DNA of 27,267 bases from a virus, in the IMG/VR virus record IMGVR_UViG_3300031566_000303, positions 1-27,267 of that record, one strand, 5' to 3'. This document shows, piece after piece, positions 1-8,728 of this stretch (its first letter is position 1; each line of letters opens with the position of its first letter). A program made the translations under genes and the position numbers. Under the pieces are notes generated by a model. That model made no database searches. It saw nothing but the letters and a program-made list of their open reading frames with translations, and was not told where the DNA came from.

Positions 1-638
1 CCACCCCACAATATTTCATTGTCCAAATATGAAAATCCGGATGGAGTTTTATTCGATCTGTCATATTTCTTTTTAATCATTTCAACAACATGAGTAAAAT
101 CATCTTTAGATAAATCCAATGATGCTGCTGCTTCAATTGTAACTGTTCTGTTGCTTTCCATCATATTTGAATAAAGAGTTTTAATTGTAACTTCATAGTC
201 CTCTACTAGATCATCAATACAATCAAATGATCCATCTTTAATCGATTCAAGAACTTTATTGAGTTCATCATAATTATCAAACAATGCATTAATTTTCTTT
301 CTCAATCTAATTTGTTTTATAATATCTTGAAACACATGATCTTTGAGATCTTCATTTATCTTAACATCAAGAAAATCTCTATGTTGTTTGAATTTTTCAC
401 TGAAAGCAATACTATCCAAAACATTATCAAGAGTTTTATCTGTTAGTAACAACTCATTGATTTTTTTCAAACACTCAAGTTTTGATTGAACTGAAACAGG
501 AATCTCCAATGTCTCTCTTCCCTCAGCAAATAGCAATACATTCAATATATCTCTATATAAAGCTTTCGTCTTTTTTATTCGTGTAGTTTTATTAAGAATT
601 ATTGAAAAACACGAATTTAAAAATGATTCTGTTATCAC
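1..638 (-). CDS. DnaB-like replicative helicase, N-terminal part (cut by window edge)
   Basis: An open frame runs from a GTG at 638 leftward off the window, giving about 212 residues. The last visible residues read TPSGFSYLDNEILWGG, which is the linker and entry to the RecA-like ATPase domain of phage DnaB-type helicases (usually followed by a Walker A motif, here outside the window). The earlier part is charged and helical, as expected of the N-terminal and linker-helix region. DnaB-family helicases form hexamers that unwind DNA ahead of the polymerase, which fits the PolB gene in the same operon. The GTG overlaps the TGA of the upstream gene (GTGA), so translation is probably coupled. The family call rests on one short motif and the helical layout. 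Confidence 0.72.
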   Translation of the reverse strand, partial: MITESFLNSCFSIILNKTTRIKKTKALYRDILNVLLFAEGRETLEIPVSVQSKLECLKKINELLLTDKTLDNVLDSIAFSEKFKQHRDFLDVKINEDLKDHVFQDIIKQIRLRKKINALFDNYDELNKVLESIKDGSFDCIDDLVEDYEVTIKTLYSNMMESNRTVTIEAAASLDLSKDDFTHVVEMIKKKYDRSNKTPSGFSYLDNEILWG

Positions 639-991
639 AAATAGTTTCCTCCATATGAACTTTGAGTTATTTTTTCTAAGATCTGTTTGTCCACTTCTTT
701 AGCTATTTTCTTTGCCATAATATCCAAGATATATTTATCTAGCGGTGTGTCATTTATATATAATTCACTTGTAGTTATATTGTCTTTGCCCCAAGTAGCA
801 GTAAAATATTTGGGTGCCTGTTCACCCATTGCATTTTGGATCCAGTCAACTTTTTTAGTTCCATAACACTTTGGACATGTTTTCGCTAACTGATCATTGA
901 TAGAAATTCCACCTGTTCCATCACATTTATCACAAATCAATTCACCATCTTCAATTATCAATTCATCTTCCCGGCCCAATCCCCACACCAT
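635..991 (-). CDS. Zinc-finger protein with DnaJ-type CxxCxGxG knuckles and DWI motif
   Basis: The product is about 118 residues if translation starts at the ATG at 991. It has paired cysteine motifs CDKCDGTGG and CPKCYGTKK, followed directly by VDWIQNAMGE. This knuckle plus DW(I/V) plus glycine layout recurs in the next gene upstream (963-1196) and at 24435-24800, so the three are probably related. The frame stays open to 1060, but that region codes for the conserved C-terminus of the upstream gene, so a start near 991 is more likely; I see no strong ribosome binding site and the start is uncertain. The rest of the protein has no recognised domain. Zinc binding is inferred from the cysteine spacing. 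Confidence 0.7.
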   Translation of the reverse strand: MVWGLGREDELIIEDGELICDKCDGTGGISINDQLAKTCPKCYGTKKVDWIQNAMGEQAPKYFTATWGKDNITTSELYINDTPLDKYILDIMAKKIAKEVDKQILEKITQSSYGGNYL

Positions 992-1196
992 ATCTGATTT
1001 TTGATTTTTTGCCGGTTGCTTTTTCAACCCAGTCAATTTTCCCATCTCCAAGACACTCACTACAAATCAACCCCTTTCGTAACAATCTAGGTATTCCTGG
1101 ATAGTTAATGATTCCCTTACCTTTACATTTGGGGCACCACTCTTCTCCATCATTCAAGTCAGCTAGTTGTTTTTTATATTTATTATATCTAGTCAA
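963..1196 (-). CDS. Small zinc-finger protein with DWV motif
   Basis: The 77-residue product has CPKCKGKG and CSECLGDG knuckles followed by KIDWVEKATGKK. It starts at a TTG at 1196 that overlaps the TAG of the TGT-like gene, with AAGGT about ten bases upstream; no in-frame ATG is present near the N-terminus. The pair of CxxCxGxG motifs matches one zinc site of DnaJ, but there is no J domain, so a chaperone role cannot be claimed. It overlaps the downstream gene by about 29 bases. It is one of three members of this small family in the window. Confidence 0.68.
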   Translation of the reverse strand: MTRYNKYKKQLADLNDGEEWCPKCKGKGIINYPGIPRLLRKGLICSECLGDGKIDWVEKATGKKSKIRYGVGIGPGR

Positions 1197-2595
1197 TTAA
1201 TAATACCTTCGTATTCTCTTCCAGATCATTAAATTCATCTTTTGATAGAAATTGATTAACAAGATGGTGACAATAATCCTCATCTAATTGTCCCAATACA
1301 TCTAACGATCTTGTTATACTATGTGCTTTAATTCTTTGTTTTTTAGTTAGATTTCCTTGGTTTAAAACTCTTGTTGCTTCAAGACATTTTCTATAAAATA
1401 ATTCTCTATCTCCGCTTTCATAAATAGGATATACTTCTTTTGCAAATTCTTTCATTGATTCTTGTACTTTAGCATACATATCCAATGTATATAATATTGA
1501 GTATACTTTAACATCTTCCCAAAATGTATTTCTTGCAGGATCATAAAGACCATCAACTGATATTCTTTTAAAGTTGAATCTATCTGCAAATGCATCAAAT
1601 ACCATTTGAGTTTTATCCTCTATTGATATTGTAGATTTAATTGACATTTCTGGAAAAAATTTCAAATGTAATGCATTGCTTTTTATATTCATTTTTCTTA
1701 TACAATTCATTTCATCCTGCACATATATAAACCTAGCATGCATAACTTGTTTATAAATTCCGGAAGAATCATAAGTTATATTGAGATCTATATTATGTTT
1801 TTTCTTAATAACAATCGTGAACAGTTCATAAAATAAAACATCTCTAAAATTAGCACCACCCAAGATGTGAAAATTGAGATGATTTTTTCCATGACTTATA
1901 GCTTCATTGATTAATGGTATCAATGGAAGTATATAAATAACACATGGAATTGACATATCACTTGACATGTTTGCCACAATACCACCTGTTCCATGATATT
2001 GAAACTTATCAAATAAATCATTCTCTCGTAATATTTTTGTATAGATTTCCCATAATTTTGGTGTTCTAAAATGATGGATATAAATTATTTTATTACGAAC
2101 ATGATCTGGCAACGCTGCTGCTCTTTTATACGAATCCAAATTAAGTTTATATACATCTTCAAAGTTATGAAATATCTCACAACCAGGTCCCGGCGGGATA
2201 TCTAAAATAAATGCTTTATCGTAGACTTCACTGTATTCTTCTAACCATTCATAATACATATCATACAATAACATTGATTCACGCCGACTTAATTTTCCAA
2301 TTGATATTTGAAAACCACCGCTATCTGCTATAAGATTACATCCATTAAAGATACCCATATCCCGACATTTTGTATATAATGTTCCTTCTTTCTCTTTATA
2401 CTTATCATACTTCTTTTTACCTGGAAAATCTTGACCAAATGAATGTAAAAATCCAGCCGATGTATTAGCAAGAAATTTTGAAATATCATCACGAGTAAAA
2501 TTATCGTTAAATCGTCCTCGTCTTCCGGCAATAAAATTATCCATGATGGTTGCTAATGTTTCATAACCAGCTAACACATACCCGCTTCTTGCCAT
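1189..2595 (-). CDS. tRNA-guanine transglycosylase-like protein (DpdA-type candidate)
   Basis: The product has 468 residues from the ATG at 2595, chosen because AAAGGAG lies just upstream. Residues 91-96 read DSGGFQ, the active-site signature of the tRNA-guanine transglycosylase superfamily, in which the Asp is catalytic. HGTGGIV (about 201-207) lies where TGTs have a glycine-rich substrate loop, and D276 in ITYDSSG is a candidate for the second, nucleophilic Asp. TGTs exchange guanine for a 7-deazaguanine base. Phage relatives named DpdA do this on DNA to resist restriction. The QueE-like gene in the same operon (4731-5399) would supply precursor. The length and divergence from bacterial Tgt favour a DNA-modifying phage form, but tRNA as substrate is not excluded. 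The C-terminal third is unrecognised. Confidence 0.75.
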   Translation of the reverse strand: MARSGYVLAGYETLATIMDNFIAGRRGRFNDNFTRDDISKFLANTSAGFLHSFGQDFPGKKKYDKYKEKEGTLYTKCRDMGIFNGCNLIADSGGFQISIGKLSRRESMLLYDMYYEWLEEYSEVYDKAFILDIPPGPGCEIFHNFEDVYKLNLDSYKRAAALPDHVRNKIIYIHHFRTPKLWEIYTKILRENDLFDKFQYHGTGGIVANMSSDMSIPCVIYILPLIPLINEAISHGKNHLNFHILGGANFRDVLFYELFTIVIKKKHNIDLNITYDSSGIYKQVMHARFIYVQDEMNCIRKMNIKSNALHLKFFPEMSIKSTISIEDKTQMVFDAFADRFNFKRISVDGLYDPARNTFWEDVKVYSILYTLDMYAKVQESMKEFAKEVYPIYESGDRELFYRKCLEATRVLNQGNLTKKQRIKAHSITRSLDVLGQLDEDYCHHLVNQFLSKDEFNDLEENTKVLLID

Positions 2596-2666
2596 TCTAT
2601 ATTCTCCTTTCACATTTTATACTTTGTTCCAATAAATTCACATATAATCTCAATTATTTAAAAGTT

Positions 2667-3197
2667 TTAATCTTCAAGAAATTCTTCAACTACAAATGGA
2701 GGTCCGGTTGACATATCATACACAGCAGCTATTTTTAAAGCAGTTAGTATTCTTTTTTTCGGACTACTCCAGTCTCTTGTTGTATATAGCGATCCAAGAG
2801 CGTAATCAGATCCAGATCCAATTGATGTAAAATCCTCAATTTCATTCATCTGAAAATCAACCAATATTTCATACAGTTTTCCTTCTGTGGTTGCTATTAA
2901 GAAATTTGATTCATGAATGGAACATTGTGTATCAGAGTCTACAGCTAAACATTTTTTCTTTTCAAACTGTGTCATTAGTTCATCAGGAAAATCACTAATC
3001 TTTTTAGGAGCAGTAAAAAATTCTGGTCTAACTACTTGCCCGACTCTAACGCTACCAATATAACCAATTAAATAAGGACCATTTGTAAATAGTTTATTGC
3101 ATATCATTCGCCTTCGTTCCCCAGCTTTAGTTGTAGCGAAACTATCAGCTCCCATCCAAACTTTTCCGTTATCAACAAGTCCTATAACTGTAGACAT
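2667..3197 (-). CDS. Proteasome-beta/HslV-like N-terminal nucleophile hydrolase
   Basis: The 176-residue product begins MSTVIGLVDNGKVWMGADS, which lines up with the N-terminus of mature proteasome beta and HslV subunits (TT-I/V-x-x-x-x-x-G-x-V-x-x-G-x-D). After removal of Met the first residue is Ser, in the place of the usual catalytic Thr1. Asp17 is then present, and a Lys lies at position 34, close to the canonical Lys33. A later FTSIGSGSDYALGSL matches the conserved GSG region. HslV-type proteins are about 175 residues, so the gene looks complete. It has an AGGGAG site before ATG 3197 and follows the thymidylate synthase-like gene by one base. No HslU-like ATPase is seen here. Its targets are unknown. 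Confidence 0.78.
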   Translation of the reverse strand: MSTVIGLVDNGKVWMGADSFATTKAGERRRMICNKLFTNGPYLIGYIGSVRVGQVVRPEFFTAPKKISDFPDELMTQFEKKKCLAVDSDTQCSIHESNFLIATTEGKLYEILVDFQMNEIEDFTSIGSGSDYALGSLYTTRDWSSPKKRILTALKIAAVYDMSTGPPFVVEEFLED

Positions 3198-3198
3198 A

Positions 3199-4023
3199 TT
3201 ATTCTCCCTTTAATTTCATACCATCTTTCATCCGAAGACATTTAGCAAGGTCAAAAGCATAATCATAAATATGAAGACCTTTACTTGTTGCAATAATTTC
3301 ACCATCTTCGACTCCGATTTCAGATGCACAATATTCTTTTAATAATTGTATTCCACCAAGGTTTGCTGGCATTCCACCATATGCGTCCCATGATCTGAAA
3401 TAGGGATAAAAGTGTAGTTTTCCATCTTGGATTCGAGTATCAATTTGTCTTAAACACGGTGGGTCTTGAAGAAGCATATCTGTTGGGTGTGCTACTTGAA
3501 GAACCATTTGATTATTTCTAAATCCCTTATTTTTATAAGTCCAAATAAGTAATTCAATTTGATTTAAAAGATATGGATTTGTGCCAGTAACTTTACCAGG
3601 ATGCATCCTATATACAATACCAAGATCAACTAACTCATTCATTTCTTTAATAATAATATCTGCCCAAACTTTATCATACTTTGTTATAACAGGATACGCA
3701 ATTGGATATCCGGATAGTCTTTGACCATATGTATATGACTCACCTTCTTTTAATTCAGCAGTCATTAAATACGGAAGATAATCATCAAGATAATCATCTG
3801 CAACTGGATTTGGCACAGCGAAATGAGATTCAATTTGAGGTAACAAAGGTTTTGTTCCCGGATGTTCAATATGAATTGTTATCCAATCAAATTCTAGTCT
3901 TTTTTGTCCTGCATATGAACCACGATCAATCTTAAATACAGTACCGTGGTCAAGCATACGAAAAAGAGTTTGAAACCAAGCATCACTTAAATCCCTCGCT
4001 TTAATATATTGTAAATTTAACAA
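3199..4023 (-). CDS. Thymidylate synthase family protein
   Basis: The 274-residue product starts at a TTG (4023) preceded by AAGGGGTGA. Its C-terminal half contains DPPCLRQID, with the Cys in the place of the ThyA nucleophile (PPCH), then YFRSWDAYGGMPANLGG, matching the QRSxDxxxGxPFN segment that binds dUMP phosphate and base, and SKGLHIYDYAF, matching the GDAHIYxxH region. The N-terminal KIDRGSYAGQKRLEF matches the DRTGTGT loop. ThyA methylates dUMP with methylenetetrahydrofolate; phage relatives can instead hydroxymethylate dUMP or dCMP. The retained Asn in MPANLG favours a uracil substrate. Sequence alone does not separate synthase from hydroxymethylase. Confidence 0.75.
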   Translation of the reverse strand: MLNLQYIKARDLSDAWFQTLFRMLDHGTVFKIDRGSYAGQKRLEFDWITIHIEHPGTKPLLPQIESHFAVPNPVADDYLDDYLPYLMTAELKEGESYTYGQRLSGYPIAYPVITKYDKVWADIIIKEMNELVDLGIVYRMHPGKVTGTNPYLLNQIELLIWTYKNKGFRNNQMVLQVAHPTDMLLQDPPCLRQIDTRIQDGKLHFYPYFRSWDAYGGMPANLGGIQLLKEYCASEIGVEDGEIIATSKGLHIYDYAFDLAKCLRMKDGMKLKGE

Positions 4024-4040
4024 CTAAATCACCCCTTTCA

Positions 4041-4394
4041 TTAAGTAATAATTCTATTTGAACTTACGGGTTGAACAATTGGAGTGTCTTCTGAATCCAT
4101 CCCAATAACAATTTCTTCAAGGTTTGAAAGCATATTTTCATCTGTTAGTGTGCCATAAATTTCATCATCATTCAGAACTTTCATAACACATCTATCAAAG
4201 AGAACATCCATTCCACCCCGAATATGTACTACAATTACATCACCTTCTTTAACCGCAGTTACATCTTCACCAACTGATATAACTTTACAATATGCTTGAG
4301 GATCTTTTACTGCATCTGGAATTATTAATCCTCCAGTAGTTTTTTTCCTAAGCATTATTTTACCAACTACTTTATTCTTGATTGCATTTATCAT
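4041..4394 (-). CDS. GroES-like co-chaperonin
   Basis: The 117-residue product has the GroES/Cpn10 fold signature: KVVGKIMLRKKTTGGLIIP (roof strand and mobile loop, with GGLIIP like GGIVL), then YCKVISVGEDVTAVKEGDVIVV and a C-terminal VLNDDEIYGTL matching the ESDILAIVE ending. Members cap GroEL; phage versions such as T4 gp31 replace GroES to fold capsid or polymerase proteins. The C-terminus runs about 25 residues past the usual end. The start at 4394 overlaps the end of the upstream gene and follows AAAGGAA. No GroEL homologue is in the window, so it would work with the host chaperonin. Confidence 0.82.
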   Translation of the reverse strand: MINAIKNKVVGKIMLRKKTTGGLIIPDAVKDPQAYCKVISVGEDVTAVKEGDVIVVHIRGGMDVLFDRCVMKVLNDDEIYGTLTDENMLSNLEEIVIGMDSEDTPIVQPVSSNRIIT

Positions 4395-4722
4395 TTTCTA
4401 TTCCTTTCCGTTTCTGTTTTTGAATTTTAGCTATTCTTTTTTGTTTATCCTTTATAACTTTTTCTTTCATTGCCTCAATCTTAGCTTCATCTCTTTTTAT
4501 TGTTCTAAGAGATTGTGCTTTCTTGCGTCTTTTCTTATCGCTTGGTTTTTCAAAATACATTCTATCACGTAGTTCTTTTGACAAACCGCTTTTAGAATAT
4601 TTTTTTCTAAACCTTTTAATAAGATTTTCAATCGTTTCTGATTTACGCTTTACCACACAAATACCGCTGTATTCGTCAGGTTTATAATGTTTACTATAGT
4701 TCATTTGTTGAATTGGTGTCAC
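4372..4722 (-). CDS. Small, strongly basic protein of unknown function
   Basis: The 116-residue product is rich in Lys and Arg (for example EKPSDKKRRKKAQSLRTIK) and has a C-terminal helix with many Lys and Glu that may form a coiled coil. I recognise no family. Nucleic-acid binding is only suggested by charge. The GTG start at 4722 sits very close to an AAGGAGGGGG run, so a start at the ATG at codon 7 is an alternative. It lies between QueE and the GroES-like gene and overlaps the latter by 23 bases. Confidence 0.6.
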   Translation of the reverse strand: MTPIQQMNYSKHYKPDEYSGICVVKRKSETIENLIKRFRKKYSKSGLSKELRDRMYFEKPSDKKRRKKAQSLRTIKRDEAKIEAMKEKVIKDKQKRIAKIQKQKRKGIENDKCNQE

Positions 4723-4730
4723 CCCCCTCC

Positions 4731-5399
4731 TTACACAAAACCAAATATGATATGATTTCGTGATGAAAAATTTATTTTATATTTCTCACAAACATCAAAA
4801 ACATCTGATGAATTTCTTATGAGATCTGATCTAGTTGTGCCTTCTGGCATCAACCATACTTTTCTACCCATTTCAAGTGTTAATTGTTTTGAAACTTTTT
4901 CTAAATAATCAATTATCTCTGGTCTATTTTCATATACAAGTTTAATAAAAACTCTATCATCCTTTAAAAATTCTTTTGTTTTAAATAGAGCTTCGTTTAA
5001 ATCTCCTGCATTAAAAATCTTTGGAGAATACATAAAATGAATATTCTTTGATGGATCTGTTTCTTTGAGCAATCTCTTCAAATTAAAACCATTTGATTCT
5101 ACATTAGCAATTGAATAATCAAGATCATTTAGCAACATAAGAGCTTCATCAATGTGTTTCGGTACTGTCGGTTCTCCACCTGTAATCATGATACCAGCAC
5201 GATTTATCGACATATTTTCTTGAATGTCTGAAAGTAAATATGGTGCCTCTGATGAAATTCTCATTTTTACAGATGTATCACACCAAGGACATTTAAGATT
5301 ACATGTTTTAAATCTCAAGATGATCATTGCTTGCCCGCTATCAATTCCTTCTCCCTGCCAACTTACAAAATTCTCAATAAGATGTACTTCTTTTGTCAT
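4731..5399 (-). CDS. queE: 7-carboxy-7-deazaguanine synthase-like radical SAM enzyme
   Basis: The 222-residue product has SWQGEG at 13-18, the radical SAM cluster motif CNLKCPWC with Cys 33, 37 and 40 (CxxxCxxC), and GGEPT at 74-78, all as in QueE. QueE rearranges 6-carboxytetrahydropterin to CDG, the step that creates the 7-deazaguanine core of queuosine, archaeosine and phage DNA modifications. The start at 5399 follows AAAGGAG. It lies in one operon with the TGT-like gene (1189-2595), which supports a base-modification pathway; FolE, QueD and QueC are not in the window and may be elsewhere or from the host. Other small radical SAM activases share the cysteine motif but lack the WQGEG start. 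Confidence 0.84.
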   Translation of the reverse strand: MTKEVHLIENFVSWQGEGIDSGQAMIILRFKTCNLKCPWCDTSVKMRISSEAPYLLSDIQENMSINRAGIMITGGEPTVPKHIDEALMLLNDLDYSIANVESNGFNLKRLLKETDPSKNIHFMYSPKIFNAGDLNEALFKTKEFLKDDRVFIKLVYENRPEIIDYLEKVSKQLTLEMGRKVWLMPEGTTRSDLIRNSSDVFDVCEKYKINFSSRNHIIFGFV

Positions 5400-5433
5400 G
5401 TTATATTACTCCTTTCATATCTATTTGTTCTAA

Positions 5434-8400
5434 TTATATAGTTAGTAACACTGTTTTCTTTTTAACGTCTGTTAATGGTTTTAGCATCAATTCATGTCTA
5501 TCTGTAAAACAAAACTTTAAAGCTCCTTTTAAATCAGGCACAAAGTATGGTGGTAACCGTGGTTCCTCATCGGGTATTGCAATTACTTCAAATTTATTTC
5601 CACCCTCTATAAATTTATCATAGTTTGATCTAATTTGTTCTCTTTGAACAGGATCAGATATTTTATCAAAATCTATTCCTCTAACTCGATACATATATGC
5701 TTTTGCGCCACGCTGATGGATATCATACATGATCTTATTCCACGCTAACATTGCTTTAACCCCCTGCGGGATTACTTTATAGTCTTTTAATGCTTTTCCG
5801 AATGTTACAGGTCTTGATATTCCTTTGTCACCTTCTATAATCATTTGAGTAAATTCTCTTTCTTTTCTAGCAATATATTCAAACGTTCTTGTGATATTAA
5901 ACTTTTCTTCTTTTAAAATCAAATGTGATAATTCTTCTAAAAACTCTTTTGATTTACTTGGGTAATCAGAACGTTTAATTTCAACACCCATATAATTAAT
6001 TTTATCAACATCTTTTCCTTCATTATTAACTACACGAATGGCGTATCGTTTCTTTGCTAGAAACAATCCACGAGAAATAATCAACTCATTTTTTAACTTT
6101 AATCTATTGAAGTCCATATCAACATTATGTTTCTTTACAACCTCAACAATTTTATCTTCATTTAAAAAGTTTTCTATCTGTTTACACCAGCCATTGATAT
6201 TCTTAATTGATGTTTCCTGTTTGAAATTACCAAACATACAGAAAATAGAATCTGTATCTCCAGTTATAATATAATCTCTGCTAACATTTGAAAATTTATA
6301 TATTTCAGGATGTTTATCAGGATCAGCAAACATTTGTGCTTTTGTAATCATTGGAGGTTGTACATATGGTTTCCCTGTATCCAAATGTCTCATAAAAGCA
6401 TCACCTTCAATGATTGATGTTTTCAATGCTTCTTGTCCAGATAACGTAATTGCTGCTGCCAATGATAAATCAAAAAATCTAAATGATTTATTAGCAACAA
6501 CACCATATAATGTATTCGCCAGAACCTTATAAACCAACTGTCTTGTATAATAGAATGTTTCAGCATCTTTATCTTTTGCTTCAATGGCATCAAACATCTG
6601 TCCTTTATATTTCGTTCTTGAGGACATAATCATATCAACAACTTCACCAAATACTGAAAACTCTTTTTTATGTGGTTGAAAGAAACATCCATTTATTGTA
6701 CATACTAATTTATCATCCTTGATCTTTTTAAGTAATTCTTTTGAAGATACACTCACCAGCTTCTTTTCAAACAATGGATCTATTATAACTTTAACTTTTT
6801 CTGGGAGTGCTTCAGGTCTATATGCTATATCGTAGCCAAGATGTGGGTCTTGTGTTTTCATTACAAAACTATTAATACCAATATTATATGTAATCATAAG
6901 ACTTGGGTACAGTGATGCAAAATCGAAATCTGTAATCCAATCATATGCACCAGGTATAGGTTCTAATACAAATGCACCTGGATATTTCTTTTTCTGAATA
7001 TGTGGATCAGAGTTCTTTGATGCTAAACCTTTTTCTTTCAGATATGACACCATCAATGAATCAATCTGACCGAATGATGATACAGAATCAAAGGACGTAT
7101 TACAGATAACCCTCAGCTCGTTTAACAGGTTAATATGAGCGAGTTTATTCTCAAGTTGTTCTAATAATTCAGTATCTCTAATGTTGTAATCAATAGTTGT
7201 ATTTAACATTTTCCAATACATTTCATTGAATGGTAATGGTAGATCAAGTTTGGTTACGCCAAGTTCATGCTGTGCAATAAACCCAAGTTTATAATTTTCC
7301 ATTTTTGTAAATGTGAATGTTTTATAAACAAAATCCTGATCTATTGCCACAATTCCTGGTATATGACAAATGTATCTTTGCCCATCAACATAAAACTCAT
7401 TGAAGTTTGTTAAGCTCGTTTGTCTAATTCCTATCTGTGGCAACCTTGTGAAAATATACTGTAAATCGAAACTTATAGCATTCCATCCACATATATAATC
7501 AGCATCCTGATTTTTAAAATCAGAAATAAACTCGTTCATCATTTTCTTTTCATTGGTAAATATTTTGTATGTAATACCATCTTTCTTTTCAATTGGTTCT
7601 GTTTTATTATCAACAACATAGCAAGTCTTAGCGCCGTTGAAAATTGTGGTCAGCATGTTTATTGGAAACTTTGCTTCTGTTGGGGTTGGAAACACTCTTG
7701 ACTTTCCCGTGTCAACTTCAATATCAAAAAACATAATATTTGAATGTGTTTTAGATGGTTCACCTTTACTATAATGATAATAATCCATGGCATGTTTTGC
7801 TGTTATTTTAACATCGCCTTCGTATGTGATATCCGGGTCTAAATTAGATCTGTCTTTATAATGAACCGATATTTGATTAAGTTGCTCATATGACAAAATC
7901 TTTTTGGCGGGAACTCCTTCTGGAACTTGATAACAAACATACTCATCTGTTTCTTTATGAATTATTTTATTGTTATCTTTATCTCTAAACATATATAATA
8001 CCTGTTGACTTTTACTTAAAAATTGAACGTCAACAAGTCTATAATCTTCTGTATAATATTTTTCGGGAATTCTATATCTATGAATACCATGTCCAATTGA
8101 TTTTGCATGAACGTCTGTTTTAATTTCCTTTTTACCAGTCATCATTGAAGCTATTTTGTTCATAGCATCTTCGTACTTTGGCTCCCATAAATTTAAATTT
8201 CTATTAACAAATGATGGGTGAACGATAACAATTGTTTTATATCCATCCCATTCAACAACATTCCCATGTAATTTTGTAATGCCTGATTTTGCAATTCCAA
8301 ATGCTGACATTGGACTTGTACCCATAAGCACAACAAGTTTTGGATTACATGATCTAATCAGAGACATACAATTAATTTTGCACATATCAATAACATCATC

Positions 8401-8694
8401 TGTTGGATTACCTGTTGTACCATCTTCATTTAATGTTTGGCACAACACACAATTCGTTAATAAATATTTAGTTTTATCCAAACCAAATTTGGTAAAATAT
8501 TTTCTAAACATTTTACCTGCCTTACCTACTAATGGCAGACCTTTTTTAGTTTCCTCTTTACCCGGATTTTCAGCTATAACTATAAGTTCAACTTTACTTA
8601 AATCATCCATACAATTCGTCTCCATAATACATGATGGAGCATCAAGCAAAGGACAAACCGAGCAGTTAGCAAATGAATTTTTTATTGAAAACAA
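5434..8694 (-). CDS. Family B DNA polymerase with N-terminal family 4 uracil-DNA glycosylase domain
   Basis: The product has 1086 residues. Residues 1 to about 170 form a family 4 UDG: Cys11 and Cys14, the AENPGKEE motif at 41-48 followed by GLPLVGKAG (52-60), further Cys at 85 and 105 or 109 that complete an iron-sulfur set, and HPS at 159-161. The rest is a PolB: exonuclease motifs FDIE (323-326), NAISFD (405-410) and YNIRD (503-507), the YPGAFV segment near 571, motif A DFASLYPS (591-598), motif B KVLANTLYG (723-731) and motif C DTDS (813-816). The exonuclease acids are intact, so proofreading is expected. The start is a TTG at 8694, the only fit to GGAGG nine bases upstream. It heads the leftward replication operon. 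The fusion would couple uracil detection to synthesis. Confidence 0.93.
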   Translation of the reverse strand: MFSIKNSFANCSVCPLLDAPSCIMETNCMDDLSKVELIVIAENPGKEETKKGLPLVGKAGKMFRKYFTKFGLDKTKYLLTNCVLCQTLNEDGTTGNPTDDVIDMCKINCMSLIRSCNPKLVVLMGTSPMSAFGIAKSGITKLHGNVVEWDGYKTIVIVHPSFVNRNLNLWEPKYEDAMNKIASMMTGKKEIKTDVHAKSIGHGIHRYRIPEKYYTEDYRLVDVQFLSKSQQVLYMFRDKDNNKIIHKETDEYVCYQVPEGVPAKKILSYEQLNQISVHYKDRSNLDPDITYEGDVKITAKHAMDYYHYSKGEPSKTHSNIMFFDIEVDTGKSRVFPTPTEAKFPINMLTTIFNGAKTCYVVDNKTEPIEKKDGITYKIFTNEKKMMNEFISDFKNQDADYICGWNAISFDLQYIFTRLPQIGIRQTSLTNFNEFYVDGQRYICHIPGIVAIDQDFVYKTFTFTKMENYKLGFIAQHELGVTKLDLPLPFNEMYWKMLNTTIDYNIRDTELLEQLENKLAHINLLNELRVICNTSFDSVSSFGQIDSLMVSYLKEKGLASKNSDPHIQKKKYPGAFVLEPIPGAYDWITDFDFASLYPSLMITYNIGINSFVMKTQDPHLGYDIAYRPEALPEKVKVIIDPLFEKKLVSVSSKELLKKIKDDKLVCTINGCFFQPHKKEFSVFGEVVDMIMSSRTKYKGQMFDAIEAKDKDAETFYYTRQLVYKVLANTLYGVVANKSFRFFDLSLAAAITLSGQEALKTSIIEGDAFMRHLDTGKPYVQPPMITKAQMFADPDKHPEIYKFSNVSRDYIITGDTDSIFCMFGNFKQETSIKNINGWCKQIENFLNEDKIVEVVKKHNVDMDFNRLKLKNELIISRGLFLAKKRYAIRVVNNEGKDVDKINYMGVEIKRSDYPSKSKEFLEELSHLILKEEKFNITRTFEYIARKEREFTQMIIEGDKGISRPVTFGKALKDYKVIPQGVKAMLAWNKIMYDIHQRGAKAYMYRVRGIDFDKISDPVQREQIRSNYDKFIEGGNKFEVIAIPDEEPRLPPYFVPDLKGALKFCFTDRHELMLKPLTDVKKKTVLLTI

Positions 8695-8719
8695 ATATCA
8701 TTACCTCCAAAAGATTTGT

Positions 8720-8728
8720 ATTATGTTC
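8720..8728 (-). promoter_or_regulatory. Possible leftward promoter element upstream of the polymerase
   Basis: On the minus strand this reads GAACATAAT. The same nine bases occur on the minus strand at 12817-12825, upstream of the other leftward operon, and CATAAT resembles a -10 box. No clear -35 box was found. Minus-strand TATAAATA also occurs just upstream. Weak support; the shared sequence is the main reason to list it. Confidence 0.3.
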
